Of a DNA stretch of 64,000 bases, positions 7,451-15,403 are shown piece after piece. The stretch covers positions 619,716 to 683,715 of the forward strand of contig NZ_CAMPOV010000003.1 of the NCBI RefSeq assembly GCF_946892675.1, read 5' to 3'. The DNA comes from Arthrobacter sp. Marseille-P9274 (lineage in GTDB: Bacteria > Actinomycetota > Actinomycetes > Actinomycetales > Micrococcaceae). The position numbers were made by a program, and so were the translations under genes. Each line of letters begins with the position of its first letter. The first letter of the stretch is position 1. Under the pieces are notes generated by a model. The model saw only the letters and a list, made by a program, of their open reading frames with translations, did not search any database and was not told the DNA's origin.

Positions 7451-8911
7451 ATGCCCCTACAGGGAACGGTGCGCCACAGGTCCGGCGTACCCGCCAAGAT
7501 CGACCACTACTTCGAGATCACCCGGCGGGGCTCCAACTTCTCGCGCGAAATCCGCGGCGGTCTCGCCACCTTCTTCGCCATGAGCTACATCGTGGTGCTG
7601 AACCCGCTGATCCTCGGCGGCGCGGACGGCAACGGCGACGAGCTCGGCGGGGCCCGGGTCGCCGCAGTCACCGCGCTGGTGGCCGGCGTGCTTACCATCA
7701 TCATGGGTGTCTGGTCCAAGTACCCCTTCGCACTGGCCACCGGCCTGGGCGTCAACGCGTTCATCGCCGTGACCGTGGCGAGCAACCCGGGACTGGGCTG
7801 GCCAGACGTGATGGGCCTCGTCGTGCTCTCCGGCATCACGATGTTCATCCTCGTGCTCACCGGCTTCCGGACGGCGGTGTTCAAGGCCGTCCCGGCGAGC
7901 CTGAAAACGGCCATCGTGGTGGGCATCGGCATGTTCATCGCGCTGATCGGCCTGGTCAATGCCGGCTTCGTGCGCCGCATCCCGGATGTCGCCGGCACTA
8001 CCGTCCCGGTCGGACTGGGCTTCGACGGCAAGCTGGTGGGCTGGCCGACGCTGGTGTTCGTGTTCGGCCTGGTGCTGACAATCGCGCTCTTGGTGCGCAA
8101 GGTTAAGGGCGCCATCCTGATCGGGATCGTGGCCGCCACCGTCTTCGCGCTGATCGTGGAGGCCGTGGCGCACCCGGGCTCGCAGGGCGCGGGCGTGCCG
8201 ACCGGCTGGTCCCTGGTCACGCCGAGCCTGCCGGCCTGGGCCGCGCCGGACCTGAGCCTCATCGGGCAGGTGAACCTCTTCGGCGCCTTCGGAAATCTGG
8301 GCGTCACCGCCGCCAGCCTGCTGGCCTTCGCGATCCTGCTCAGCATCTTCTTCGATGCCATGGGCACCATGGTTGGCCTGGCTAACGAGGCGGGATTAAC
8401 CGACAAGGACGGCAATCTTCCGCGCGTGGACCGGGTGCTGCTGGTGGACGCGGCGGGCGCGATTGCCGGCGGCGGGGCGTCCGTCTCCTCCAACCAAATC
8501 TACGTGGAATCCGGCGCGGGCATCGGCGAGGGCGCTCGCACCGGGCTGGCCAGCGTCGTGACCGGACTGCTCTTCGTCATCGCGATGTTCTTCACTCCGC
8601 TGATCTACCTGGTGCCGTTCGAGGCCGTGGCGCCGGCCCTCGTCGTCGTCGGTTTCATGATGGTAAGCCAGGTCGGCAAGATCGACTGGACGGACTGGGG
8701 CGTGGCGATCCCGTCCTTCCTGACGTTCACGCTCATGCCGTTCACCTATTCGATCGCCAACGGGCTGGGCGCCGGATTCGTCGCTTACGTGCTGATCCGG
8801 ACGTTCCAGGGACGCGCCAAGCAGGTCCACCCGCTGATGTGGGGCGTCGCCGCGGCGTTTGTGCTGTACTTCGCCATCGGGCCGATCGAGCAGGCGCTGG
8901 GGATGATCTAG
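7451..8911 (+). CDS. NCS2-family (AzgA-like) purine permease
   Basis: 486 residues, 12 or more membrane helices. The N-terminal FEITRRGSNFSREIRGGLATF and FAMSYIVVLNPLIL segment is the hallmark of the AzgA/PbuG branch of NCS2 nucleobase:cation symporters, which import adenine, guanine or hypoxanthine. The helix-8/10 regions LLAFAILLSIFFDAMGTMVG and GGGASVSSNQIYVESGAGI carry the conserved Asp/Glu residues. AAGGA lies upstream of the ATG. Stand-alone gene followed by a long inverted repeat. Substrate choice among purines is inferred, not shown. Confidence 0.9.
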   Translation: MPLQGTVRHRSGVPAKIDHYFEITRRGSNFSREIRGGLATFFAMSYIVVLNPLILGGADGNGDELGGARVAAVTALVAGVLTIIMGVWSKYPFALATGLGVNAFIAVTVASNPGLGWPDVMGLVVLSGITMFILVLTGFRTAVFKAVPASLKTAIVVGIGMFIALIGLVNAGFVRRIPDVAGTTVPVGLGFDGKLVGWPTLVFVFGLVLTIALLVRKVKGAILIGIVAATVFALIVEAVAHPGSQGAGVPTGWSLVTPSLPAWAAPDLSLIGQVNLFGAFGNLGVTAASLLAFAILLSIFFDAMGTMVGLANEAGLTDKDGNLPRVDRVLLVDAAGAIAGGGASVSSNQIYVESGAGIGEGARTGLASVVTGLLFVIAMFFTPLIYLVPFEAVAPALVVVGFMMVSQVGKIDWTDWGVAIPSFLTFTLMPFTYSIANGLGAGFVAYVLIRTFQGRAKQVHPLMWGVAAAFVLYFAIGPIEQALGMI

Positions 8912-8929
8912 CCGCCGCACCGTTAAAGA

Positions 8930-8988
8930 CCGGAGCCGGGAGCTGAGCCTAACTTGGGGGGATTAGGCTGATAGCTCCCGGCCTCCGG
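8930..8988. terminator. long nested hairpin after the purine permease
   Basis: Arms CCGGAG+GCCGGGAGCT (8930-8944) and their complement (8973-8988) pair with one bulged base; inside them AGCCTAA (8946-8952) pairs with TTAGGCT (8963-8969) around a 10-nt loop. There is no T-tract. It is best read as a transcription end or RNA-stabilising structure. The rest of the gap to 9187 shows nothing recognisable. Confidence 0.6.
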
Positions 8989-9187
8989 CACCGGACCAGG
9001 TCCGGTTAGCATGCACAGTCGCTCCAGCCACCATCCATAGTGTCGAAGCCGATTTTGTCCTGTGCTGCCTCCGAAGAGCGCCCCCCGTAGGGAACGCGTT
9101 CGGGTCCAATGACGGCCATTTCCGACCGTTTGTTCTAAATCATAGCCACACTTCCCATGTGCGGCTATCTACCCCGGTGAAACGATT

Positions 9188-9997
9188 CTAAGTCGCGGTC
9201 GACGGTGGGGTCCAGTCTTCGAGCACTATTGACCCGTGGGCAAAACCGGCCACGTCATCTTCCTGCCACAGGGTCGCCGGGACGGCTCCGCCCAGCAGCC
9301 GGCGGACCAGCTGCGGATCCTGTCCCAGCGGGACGTCGCTGCCGGCGATAATCACGTTCCCGTAGCGCCGGCCCTTGAGCATCGGCGGGTCCGCGATGAT
9401 GACCTGGTGCGGGAAGACCCGGCCGATCGTAGCCGCCTCGGCCCGGGCCCGCTGCAGCGTGGGAGCGTCTCCACAGTTGACCAGGTAGATCCCGCCCGGG
9501 GCCAGGACCCGCCGGGCCGCCTCCGTAAACTGCAGCGTGGTCAGCGGTTCCGGCGTGCGGCTGCCGGCGAATACGTCCCGGATGATCAGGTCGCGGCTAC
9601 CCGGGCTCAGGCTCTCGGTGACCTCGCGGGCTTCGCCCACGCGGATGCGCACCAGCGGAGCCTTCGGGATGTCGAACCAGTGGCGCACCAGCTCCGCGAG
9701 CTTCGCATCGATTTCGACGACGACCTGCCGGGCCCGCGGGTAGCACGCGGCGAGGTAGCGGGCCATCGAGCAGGCGCCGCCGCCCAGGTGCAGCGCGCGC
9801 AGCGGCGCCTCCCGGTCCCACGTGGACTCGACCAGCGCGGCCATCCACCGCATGTACTCGAAATCGAGCCGCTCGGGCTCGCCGATGACGATGTGCGAGG
9901 ACTGGACGCCGTTGATCTTCAGCAGCCAGGCATCGCCACCGTCGAAGTCCCGGACCAGCTCGGCCGTCCCGGAGGAGATTTCGTAGCGGCCCTCCAC
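9188..9997 (-). CDS. spermidine synthase-like SAM-dependent enzyme
   Basis: About 269 residues. Motifs of the spermidine synthase/aminopropyltransferase fold are present: LDFEYMRWMAALVES, the nucleotide site ALHLGGGACSMARYLAACYP, VVEIDAKLAELVRHWF, and later DVFAGSRTPEPLTTLQF where true spermidine synthases have DxxDP. The altered acid motif makes polyamine synthesis doubtful; many actinobacteria carry such proteins with unknown methyl- or aminopropyl-transfer roles. No ATG is available in a suitable place; the GTG at 9997 with GAGGGG upstream is the most likely start. It follows the O-methyltransferase gene by 59 bp on the same strand, so it is probably third in that operon. Confidence 0.75.
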   Translation of the reverse strand: MEGRYEISSGTAELVRDFDGGDAWLLKINGVQSSHIVIGEPERLDFEYMRWMAALVESTWDREAPLRALHLGGGACSMARYLAACYPRARQVVVEIDAKLAELVRHWFDIPKAPLVRIRVGEAREVTESLSPGSRDLIIRDVFAGSRTPEPLTTLQFTEAARRVLAPGGIYLVNCGDAPTLQRARAEAATIGRVFPHQVIIADPPMLKGRRYGNVIIAGSDVPLGQDPQLVRRLLGGAVPATLWQEDDVAGFAHGSIVLEDWTPPSTAT

Positions 9998-10056
9998 CGG
10001 CCCCTCGGCGCCGGGGGCCTCGCGCTGCCGGCGCCGAGGGCCCGGCCGTGCAGGTG

Positions 10057-10740
10057 CTATTTCACCCGGGCGAGAGCGAAGCCGTCCCACCCCTTGGACC
10101 CGAGGGTCTGCACCGCCGTGGCCTCCAGTCGCTCGTCGGAGCCGAGCAGCTCCAGCGCGGCCCGGGTCCCGCGCACGGCCGCCGCGTCGTCGTCGTCCCC
10201 CTCGCCGCTGTCCAGCACGCCGCCGCCGCGGACCACGTTGTCCAGCACGATCAGGCTGCCCGGCCGGGTGAGCTTGAGCGCCCACTCGACGTAGTTGGCG
10301 TTGTTCACCTTGTCCGCGTCGATGAAGACCAGGTCGAAGGGACCGGCCCCGTCCGCCGCGAGCCGGGGCAGCGTGTCCAGCGCCGCGCCCACCTGGATGC
10401 TGACCTTGGCGGCCAGGCCGGCGCGCTCCAGGTTCTTCTGCGCCACCTCCGCGTGCTTCGCCTCGAACTCGCAGGTGATGATCTCGCCGTCCTCCGGCAG
10501 GCCGCGGGCCAGCCAGGTGGTGCTGTACGCGCCGAGCGTGCCGATCTCCAGCACCTTGCGCGCCCCGGTCAGCTTGGCCAGCAGCATCAGCAGCTTGCCC
10601 TGCGGGGCCGAGACCTCGATCTGCGGCAGGCCGCCCTTCGAGCTGGCTTCCTTGGCCGCGGCCAGGACGTCGTCCTCGCCCACCAGGGTGTCCGTCAGGA
10701 AGCGGTCAACCGCCAGCCAGTTCTCTTCCGACACGCTCAT
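10057..10740 (-). CDS. class I SAM-dependent O-methyltransferase
   Basis: 227 residues of the family-3 (CCoAOMT/COMT-like) O-methyltransferase fold. SAM-binding motif I is KVLEIGTLGAYSTTWLA, motif post-I GEIITCEFEAKHAEVA, and the metal/catalytic segment FDLVFIDADKVNNANYVEWA with a downstream VLDNVVRGGGV. Small bacterial members methylate catechol-type hydroxyls; the substrate here is unknown. The ATG overlaps the stop of the thiamine-binding gene by four bases, showing coupling. Cytosolic. Confidence 0.9.
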   Translation of the reverse strand: MSVSEENWLAVDRFLTDTLVGEDDVLAAAKEASSKGGLPQIEVSAPQGKLLMLLAKLTGARKVLEIGTLGAYSTTWLARGLPEDGEIITCEFEAKHAEVAQKNLERAGLAAKVSIQVGAALDTLPRLAADGAGPFDLVFIDADKVNNANYVEWALKLTRPGSLIVLDNVVRGGGVLDSGEGDDDDAAAVRGTRAALELLGSDERLEATAVQTLGSKGWDGFALARVK

Positions 10741-11066
10741 TTGCCGTCCCGCCTTTCGATGGCCGCTTCCAGCCGTTCAACCTTGCCGGTGAGCTCGCCG
10801 TAGTAGCCCGGCCGGATGTCCGCCTTCAGCACCAGCGAGACCCGTTCGCCGTAGTGCCCCACGGCCTCCGTGGCGCGGCGCACCACGTCCATCACCTCGT
10901 CCCACTCGCCCTCGATCGTAGTGAACATCGAGTCCGTGTGGTTCGGCAGGCCGGACTCGCGGACCACCTTCACAGCAGCAGCCACGGCGTCATGCACCGA
11001 GGCATTGGCCGGCGCGGGGCCGGTGGCGGGCGGACCGGACGGGGCGACTGAGAAGGCTACAAGCAT
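10737..11066 (-). CDS. MTH1187/YkoF-like thiamine-binding protein
   Basis: 109 residues of the small ferredoxin-like MTH1187 family: MLVAFSVAPSG at the start, the conserved HDAVAAAVKVVRESGLPNHTDSMFTTIEGEWDEVMDVVR core, and an RVSLVLKADIRPG strand. Family members bind thiamine or hydroxymethylpyrimidine-like ligands, often near uptake genes; no such transporter is adjacent here. The start is the internal ATG at 11066; upstream frame is intergenic. First gene of the overlapping three-gene leftward operon with the O-methyltransferase. Confidence 0.82.
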   Translation of the reverse strand: MLVAFSVAPSGPPATGPAPANASVHDAVAAAVKVVRESGLPNHTDSMFTTIEGEWDEVMDVVRRATEAVGHYGERVSLVLKADIRPGYYGELTGKVERLEAAIERRDGK

Positions 11067-11189
11067 GTGCCCAGTCTGGCATAGCGCCCGCGCGGGGCAA
11101 CAGGTTTGCCTACACGGTCCGTCACATCGTGCAGGATGGTCTTGGCACCTGCCGCGCACCGGCACCGTCCCCTACAGGAGGCCGCTCTT

Positions 11190-12347
11190 ATGCTCATCCT
11201 CATCATCAACTCCGGGTCCTCGTCGCTGAAGTACCAGGTGCGCCGGATGCACCCGGCGGGCTCCGGCGATCCGGGCGGCGACGTCCTGGCCGAAGGCACC
11301 ATCGAGCAGATCGGCGAGGGCGATGTCCGCGACCATGGCCAGGCGCTGGACGCCATGGTGGAGAAGCTGGAAGACGGCCTCGGCCGGGTGGAGTTCGACG
11401 CGGTCGGGCACCGCGTGGTCCACGGCGGCGGCCGCTTCGAGAGGCACCAACTGATCGACGAGGACGTGCTGCGCGCCATCGAAGACCTCGCCCCGCTGGC
11501 GCCCCTGCACAATCCGCCCAACGCCGAGGGCATCCGCGCCGCCGCCAGGAAGTGGCCCGGCCTGCCGCAGGTGGCGGTGTTCGACACGGTCTTCCATGCC
11601 ACGCTGCCCGAGCATGCCTGGCGCTACGCGGTGCCGGGCGAGCTGCAGGAGAAGTACGGCCTGCGCCGCTACGGCTTCCACGGCAGCAGCTTCGAATACG
11701 TCACCCGCGAGGCGGCGCGGGCGCTCGGCACGCCGCTGGAGGAGTTCGACGCCGTGGTCGCGCACGTGGGCAACGGCGCCTCCGCCACGGCCATCAGCGG
11801 CGGCCGAAGCGTGGACACGTCCATGGGCTTCACCCCGCTCGAGGGGCTGGTGATGGGCACCCGGCCCGGCGACCTGGACCCCGGGCTGCTGCTCTTCCTG
11901 CAGCGCGAGGGCTACGGCGCCGACCGGCTGCAGGAGCTGCTCAACCAGGAGAGCGGCCTGAAGGCGCTGGCCGGCAGCAACGACATGCGCCGTATCGTGA
12001 AGGCCGCCGAAGAGGGCAACGGCCGCGCCCAGATGGCGCTGGCGGTGGCGAGTTACCGGCTGGCCAAGTACATCGGCGCCTACCATGTGGCCTGCGGCGG
12101 CGCCGGCGCCCTGGTCTTCACCGCCGGCGTCGGCGAACATTCGGCAAGATTCCGCGCCCTGACCGTGGACCGACTCGGCATGCTCGGCATCCGCCTGGAT
12201 CCCGCCGCCAACACCGCCGCGGACGACCCCCGGGAGGCCTGCACCATCAGCGCGGCGGACTCCGCCATCCCCGTGCTCGTGGTGCCCACGGACGAAGAAC
12301 AGGTCATCGCCGAGGCGACCGCCGCCGTCGTCAGCTCCCTGCAATGA
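11190..12347 (+). CDS. ackA: acetate kinase
   Basis: 385 residues, close to family length. Diagnostic sequences are ILIINSGSSSLKYQV at the N-terminus, AVGHRVVHGGGRF, VFDTVFHATLP, YGFHGSSFEYV, VVAHVGNGASATAI, MGTRPGDLDPG and VFTAGVGEHSARFR. It interconverts acetyl phosphate and acetate with ATP/ADP. AGGAGG precedes the ATG. Phosphotransacetylase (pta), which normally sits directly upstream in actinobacteria, is not adjacent: the upstream neighbour is the divergent thiamine-binding gene and the downstream one an alcohol dehydrogenase, hinting at a role in C2 metabolism supplied by another acetyl-phosphate source. Confidence 0.95.
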   Translation: MLILIINSGSSSLKYQVRRMHPAGSGDPGGDVLAEGTIEQIGEGDVRDHGQALDAMVEKLEDGLGRVEFDAVGHRVVHGGGRFERHQLIDEDVLRAIEDLAPLAPLHNPPNAEGIRAAARKWPGLPQVAVFDTVFHATLPEHAWRYAVPGELQEKYGLRRYGFHGSSFEYVTREAARALGTPLEEFDAVVAHVGNGASATAISGGRSVDTSMGFTPLEGLVMGTRPGDLDPGLLLFLQREGYGADRLQELLNQESGLKALAGSNDMRRIVKAAEEGNGRAQMALAVASYRLAKYIGAYHVACGGAGALVFTAGVGEHSARFRALTVDRLGMLGIRLDPAANTAADDPREACTISAADSAIPVLVVPTDEEQVIAEATAAVVSSLQ

Positions 12348-12395
12348 GGCGCGGCAGAACTTCAGGGCGGCGGGGCGCCTGCAGGGTGACGGAAC

Positions 12396-12411
12396 ATACA
12401 TGCATATGTAT
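12396..12411. promoter_or_regulatory. AT-rich inverted repeat upstream of the alcohol dehydrogenase
   Basis: ATACAT-GCAT-ATGTAT, a 6-bp dyad with a 4-bp spacer in otherwise very GC-rich DNA, 119 bp before the dehydrogenase start. Suggests a regulator or promoter site; unproven. Confidence 0.35.
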
Positions 12412-12474
12412 AGAAATTTGCCCCCGGGAAAACTAGATTGGGTGGGGAAGGCCGAAACCCGCGGCCGTCAAACA

Positions 12475-12494
12475 GCGCCTCGATCCCGAGGCGC
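12475..12494 (+). promoter_or_regulatory. leader hairpin of the alcohol dehydrogenase mRNA
   Basis: GCGCCTCG pairs with CGAGGCGC around ATCC, 36 bp before the ATG and upstream of the AAGGAGGA ribosome site. Could stabilise the message or act as an upstream terminator. Confidence 0.4.
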
Positions 12495-12529
12495 GCCCAT
12501 CGCAGCAACGCGGTCAAGGAGGACCAACA

Positions 12530-13480
12530 ATGAAGGCATGGCAGTTCACCAACACCCACGAACCGCTGGTACTCAATGAAGTCGATGAGCCCACCGCCGC
12601 ACCCGGTGGCGTAGTCATCGATATCAAGGCCGCGGGCCTGTGCCACTCGGATGTCGGCATGCTGGAGGACGAAGGCTGGCTCTCCACCCTGGCCAAGCGC
12701 CCGATCACCTTGGGCCACGAAGTAGCCGGCGTCATCACCGAAGTCGGCGACGGCGTCACGGACTGGAAGGTCGGCGACCGCGTGGGCTTCTGCCCGACCA
12801 CCTCCGTCGGCGCACCCGGGTACTCCTTCGACGGAGGCTTCTCCTCCAAGGCCGCCATCGACCAGGAAGCGCTGGTCCGCATCCCTGACAACGTCTCGTT
12901 CGCCCAGGGCGCCGCAGGCACGGACGCCGGCATGACCAGCCACCATGCAGTCATCGCCAACGGCCAGGTAAAGGCCGGCGACAAGGTCGGCATTATCGGT
13001 TTCGGCGGACTCGGTTCCATCGGCGCCCGTGTGGCCGTGCTGGCCGGCGCCGAAGTGTACGTGGCCGAGGTCAACGAGAAGGTCTGGGACCAGGCCAAGG
13101 AAGTCGGGGCCACCGCGGTCGCCAAGTCCATCACCGAGTTCAAGGAGATCGGCCTGGACGTCATCGTTGACTTCGCCGGCTTCGGCACCACCACCGCCCA
13201 AGCCATCGAGACGGTCCGCCGCGGCGGCCGCGTGGTCCAGGTGGGGATGGGCCGGCTCGAATCCACCATCAGCACCAAGACCCTGATCCTGTCCGAGGTC
13301 ACCCTCATCGGCTCGCAGGGCGGCACCAAGGAAGACGTCCAGGGCGTCTACGACTTCTTCGCCACCGGCAAGCTGCATCCGACCATCACCGAGATCGACT
13401 TCGAAGGCATTCCGGAGGGAATCGAGAAACTCAAGCGCGGCGAGGTCATCGGCCGGCTTGTTGCGAAGATCGCCGACTGA
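12530..13480 (+). CDS. zinc-type alcohol dehydrogenase lacking the structural zinc lobe
   Basis: 316 residues of the medium-chain dehydrogenase/reductase family. The catalytic zinc sites GLCHSDVGML and LGHEVAGVI and the cofactor motif GIIGFGGLGSIGA are intact. However, after GDRVGF the sequence goes straight to GYSFDGGF: the usual 20-25 residue loop with four cysteines that binds the second, structural zinc is absent, which explains the short length (relatives are 340 or more). It should oxidise an alcohol or reduce an aldehyde using NAD(P). AAGGAGGA gives a very strong ribosome site. Monocistronic between ackA and the HtaA-domain gene. Substrate unknown. Confidence 0.88.
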   Translation: MKAWQFTNTHEPLVLNEVDEPTAAPGGVVIDIKAAGLCHSDVGMLEDEGWLSTLAKRPITLGHEVAGVITEVGDGVTDWKVGDRVGFCPTTSVGAPGYSFDGGFSSKAAIDQEALVRIPDNVSFAQGAAGTDAGMTSHHAVIANGQVKAGDKVGIIGFGGLGSIGARVAVLAGAEVYVAEVNEKVWDQAKEVGATAVAKSITEFKEIGLDVIVDFAGFGTTTAQAIETVRRGGRVVQVGMGRLESTISTKTLILSEVTLIGSQGGTKEDVQGVYDFFATGKLHPTITEIDFEGIPEGIEKLKRGEVIGRLVAKIAD

Positions 13481-13522
13481 CGCGGCAGACGCCCAGCGTG
13501 CTGCGCATCCCGCCGCACGCAC

Positions 13523-13558
13523 GCCGGCCCGGCGCGGTGTTCCCGCTGCCGGGCCGGC
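13523..13558. terminator. hairpin after the alcohol dehydrogenase
   Basis: GCCGGCCCGG (13523-13532) pairs perfectly with CCGGGCCGGC (13549-13558), 16-nt loop, 43 bp after the stop. No T-run. Confidence 0.5.
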
Positions 13559-13659
13559 AGGTTAAGGAGTACGACGCCGGAGGCCGGGTTGCGTGCGCGG
13601 GCGCCCGTGTGTGCCGATAGGCTCGTCTGCAAGAGAATTCGACCCACCGGAGCACGACC

Positions 13660-14187
13660 ATGAATGAGCCAGCCGTGAACCTTCACGCCGACGCAGACCC
13701 TCCCGCGCTGCCGCCGCTGGGCCTCACCTGGGGCATCAAGCGCAGCTTCGTCCGCTACCTCTCCGGCCTGCCCGACGCCCAGGTCTCCGCGACCGACGGA
13801 GCCGAGATCGTCGAAGGCAGCCTCTTCAACTTCCAGCCGGCCGGCGGCAGCTTCGACGCCGCCACCCGTACGGGCGTGCTGCGCTTCCGCGGCGACGTCC
13901 GGCTCAGCGGGCACTACGGCATGATGTTCGTCCAGCTGCTTGACCCGTGGGTGGAGTTCACCGCGGACGGTGCCGTCCTGACCATCGGCGAGCCCGGCGT
14001 CGACACCCGCTATCCGCTGGCCACCCTGCAGGCGGCGCCGGACTCCCCCGTCGACGCCGAGGGCGGCCGACTCTGGGAAGGCGTGCAGACCGCGCTGTCC
14101 GCCGCGGGATCCGAGACCTTCAACGACCAGTACCCCGCCGGCCAGCCGATGGACCCGCTGTTCATCCGGATCCCGGCGCCCGCCTAG
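13660..14187 (+). CDS. HtaA-domain protein without export signal
   Basis: 175 residues. LGLTWGIKRSFVRYLSGLPD near the start, then TRTGVLRFRGDVRLSGHYGM and LLDPWVEFT, match the HtaA domain, which in corynebacteria binds haemin on cell-surface proteins. Here it is a single domain with neither signal peptide nor membrane anchor, so it is predicted to be cytosolic; similar free-standing copies occur in actinobacteria with unknown function. GGAG lies upstream of the ATG. No haem-transport genes are near it, so a haem role is only an extrapolation. Confidence 0.8.
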   Translation: MNEPAVNLHADADPPALPPLGLTWGIKRSFVRYLSGLPDAQVSATDGAEIVEGSLFNFQPAGGSFDAATRTGVLRFRGDVRLSGHYGMMFVQLLDPWVEFTADGAVLTIGEPGVDTRYPLATLQAAPDSPVDAEGGRLWEGVQTALSAAGSETFNDQYPAGQPMDPLFIRIPAPA

Positions 14188-14283
14188 GCAAGGGGTTTTC
14201 GTCGACGGGCCTCCGGCGGCTCCGGATAGACTTGTCCGGCCCTTCCACACCGACACCTCATACCAGCACCGGAGGAACACCCC

Positions 14284-14937
14284 TTGGCCCGAGGCAAGCA
14301 CCATCCGCCACGTCCGAAACCGGCCGGCAGCGAGGGCATGCTCATCGCCGGCGACCTGAAGAAGGACCGGGGATGGACGGAGACGCACATCAAGACGTTC
14401 CTCCCCGAGCCGGACAAGCTGGCCCGCAACCCGTTCTCCCGCAAGGCTGCGCCGATGAAGCTGTACGCGCTGGACCGCGTGCTGCAGGTCGAGGCGACGC
14501 CCGAGTTCCAGAAGGCCAAGGAGGCCTCGCGGACCCGGCAGATTGCCGCACGGGAACGGGCCCTGGCCAAGAAGAAGGAGGCGGTGGCCGTCGCGGAGGC
14601 GCTGCCGCTGCGGATCGATCCGGAGCCGTGGCCGGTGGTGCAGCAGAAGGCGATTGAGCATTTCAACGCGCGCCTGAAGCGCAGCCAGTCCCCCGCCAGC
14701 ATGAAGACCGTGAAGCACCGGCTGGACCGGCTCACCGTGAACTACCTGCGGCATCAGCAGACGTCCTACGAGACCGAGCTGCGGGCGTTCAAGGGGGTCG
14801 TCGGGGTGGGCGAGGCGTACCTGGTGGTCCGGCGGCGGATCCTCGACCTGATCGCCGAGACCTACCCCGCGCTGGCCGAGGAGTGCGAACGGCAGAAGTT
14901 CGACGAGGCCGAGCTGCCGGAGGGCGTCGAACTCTAG
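14284..14937 (+). CDS. conserved hypothetical basic protein
   Basis: 217 residues beginning at a TTG that has GGAGG ten bases upstream. The N-terminal 20 residues are Lys/Arg/Pro/His-rich; a helical, highly charged middle (about 70-105) runs into a C-terminal helical domain with the conserved-looking stretch NYLRHQQTSYETELRAF and an acidic end. The composition suggests a nucleic-acid-associated protein, but I recognise no domain and make no functional claim. Coding use matches neighbours. Lies 96 bp after the HtaA gene and convergent with the DUF1876 gene. Confidence 0.7.
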   Translation: MARGKHHPPRPKPAGSEGMLIAGDLKKDRGWTETHIKTFLPEPDKLARNPFSRKAAPMKLYALDRVLQVEATPEFQKAKEASRTRQIAARERALAKKKEAVAVAEALPLRIDPEPWPVVQQKAIEHFNARLKRSQSPASMKTVKHRLDRLTVNYLRHQQTSYETELRAFKGVVGVGEAYLVVRRRILDLIAETYPALAEECERQKFDEAELPEGVEL

Positions 14938-14985
14938 CCGCCGCGGCGTGTTCGCCGGGGCGGGTCAGCGGACGCCAGGCGGCCG

Positions 14986-15249
14986 TCAGGCTTTAATGTC
15001 CGACGGCGACTTGGTCACCTTTTCGATGTCCGCGGCCGTGACCTCGATCAGCTGGTGCGCCAGGTCCGCCAGCGCCCGCGCGGTGGCCAGCTCGTCGCCG
15101 ATCTCGGGAACGTCGGGATCGTTGGGATTGAGCCGGGCCAGGCCCGTGCCCTTCAGCGTCGCCGCCTCGGCCTGCAGCCTGGCTTCGGCCCGGGTGCGGC
15201 CTTCGTGTTCGTCGATGACGATATCCACCGACCAGCGCTTCTCTTTCAT
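14986..15249 (-). CDS. DUF1876 domain protein
   Basis: 87 residues matching the small DUF1876 family: a strand with [20 protein letters not shown], then [24 protein letters not shown] and [17 protein letters not shown]. The fold is dsRBD-like in known structures; function unknown, though homologues are stress-associated in some actinobacteria. GAGGAGGA precedes the ATG. No partner gene on the same strand within 150 bp. Confidence 0.88.
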   Translation of the reverse strand: MKEKRWSVDIVIDEHEGRTRAEARLQAEAATLKGTGLARLNPNDPDVPEIGDELATARALADLAHQLIEVTAADIEKVTKSPSDIKA

Positions 15250-15403
15250 GTCGATCTCCTCCTCGTGACCACCCCACGATCCCGCCGCCCGACAGCGACG
15301 TCAAGAGCAGTTCAGCCCAGATTTCGACGCGTTGTTTCGGGGCCGGGCGGCGGTCTCGACGCAGGGCCGGAGGGCGGCCGCACGGCGGGGCCGGGGCGCC
15401 TGC

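Noticed and set aside
14948..15268. 106-codon plus-strand frame
   Set aside because: Antisense to the DUF1876 gene, which has a strong ribosome site and clear family match.
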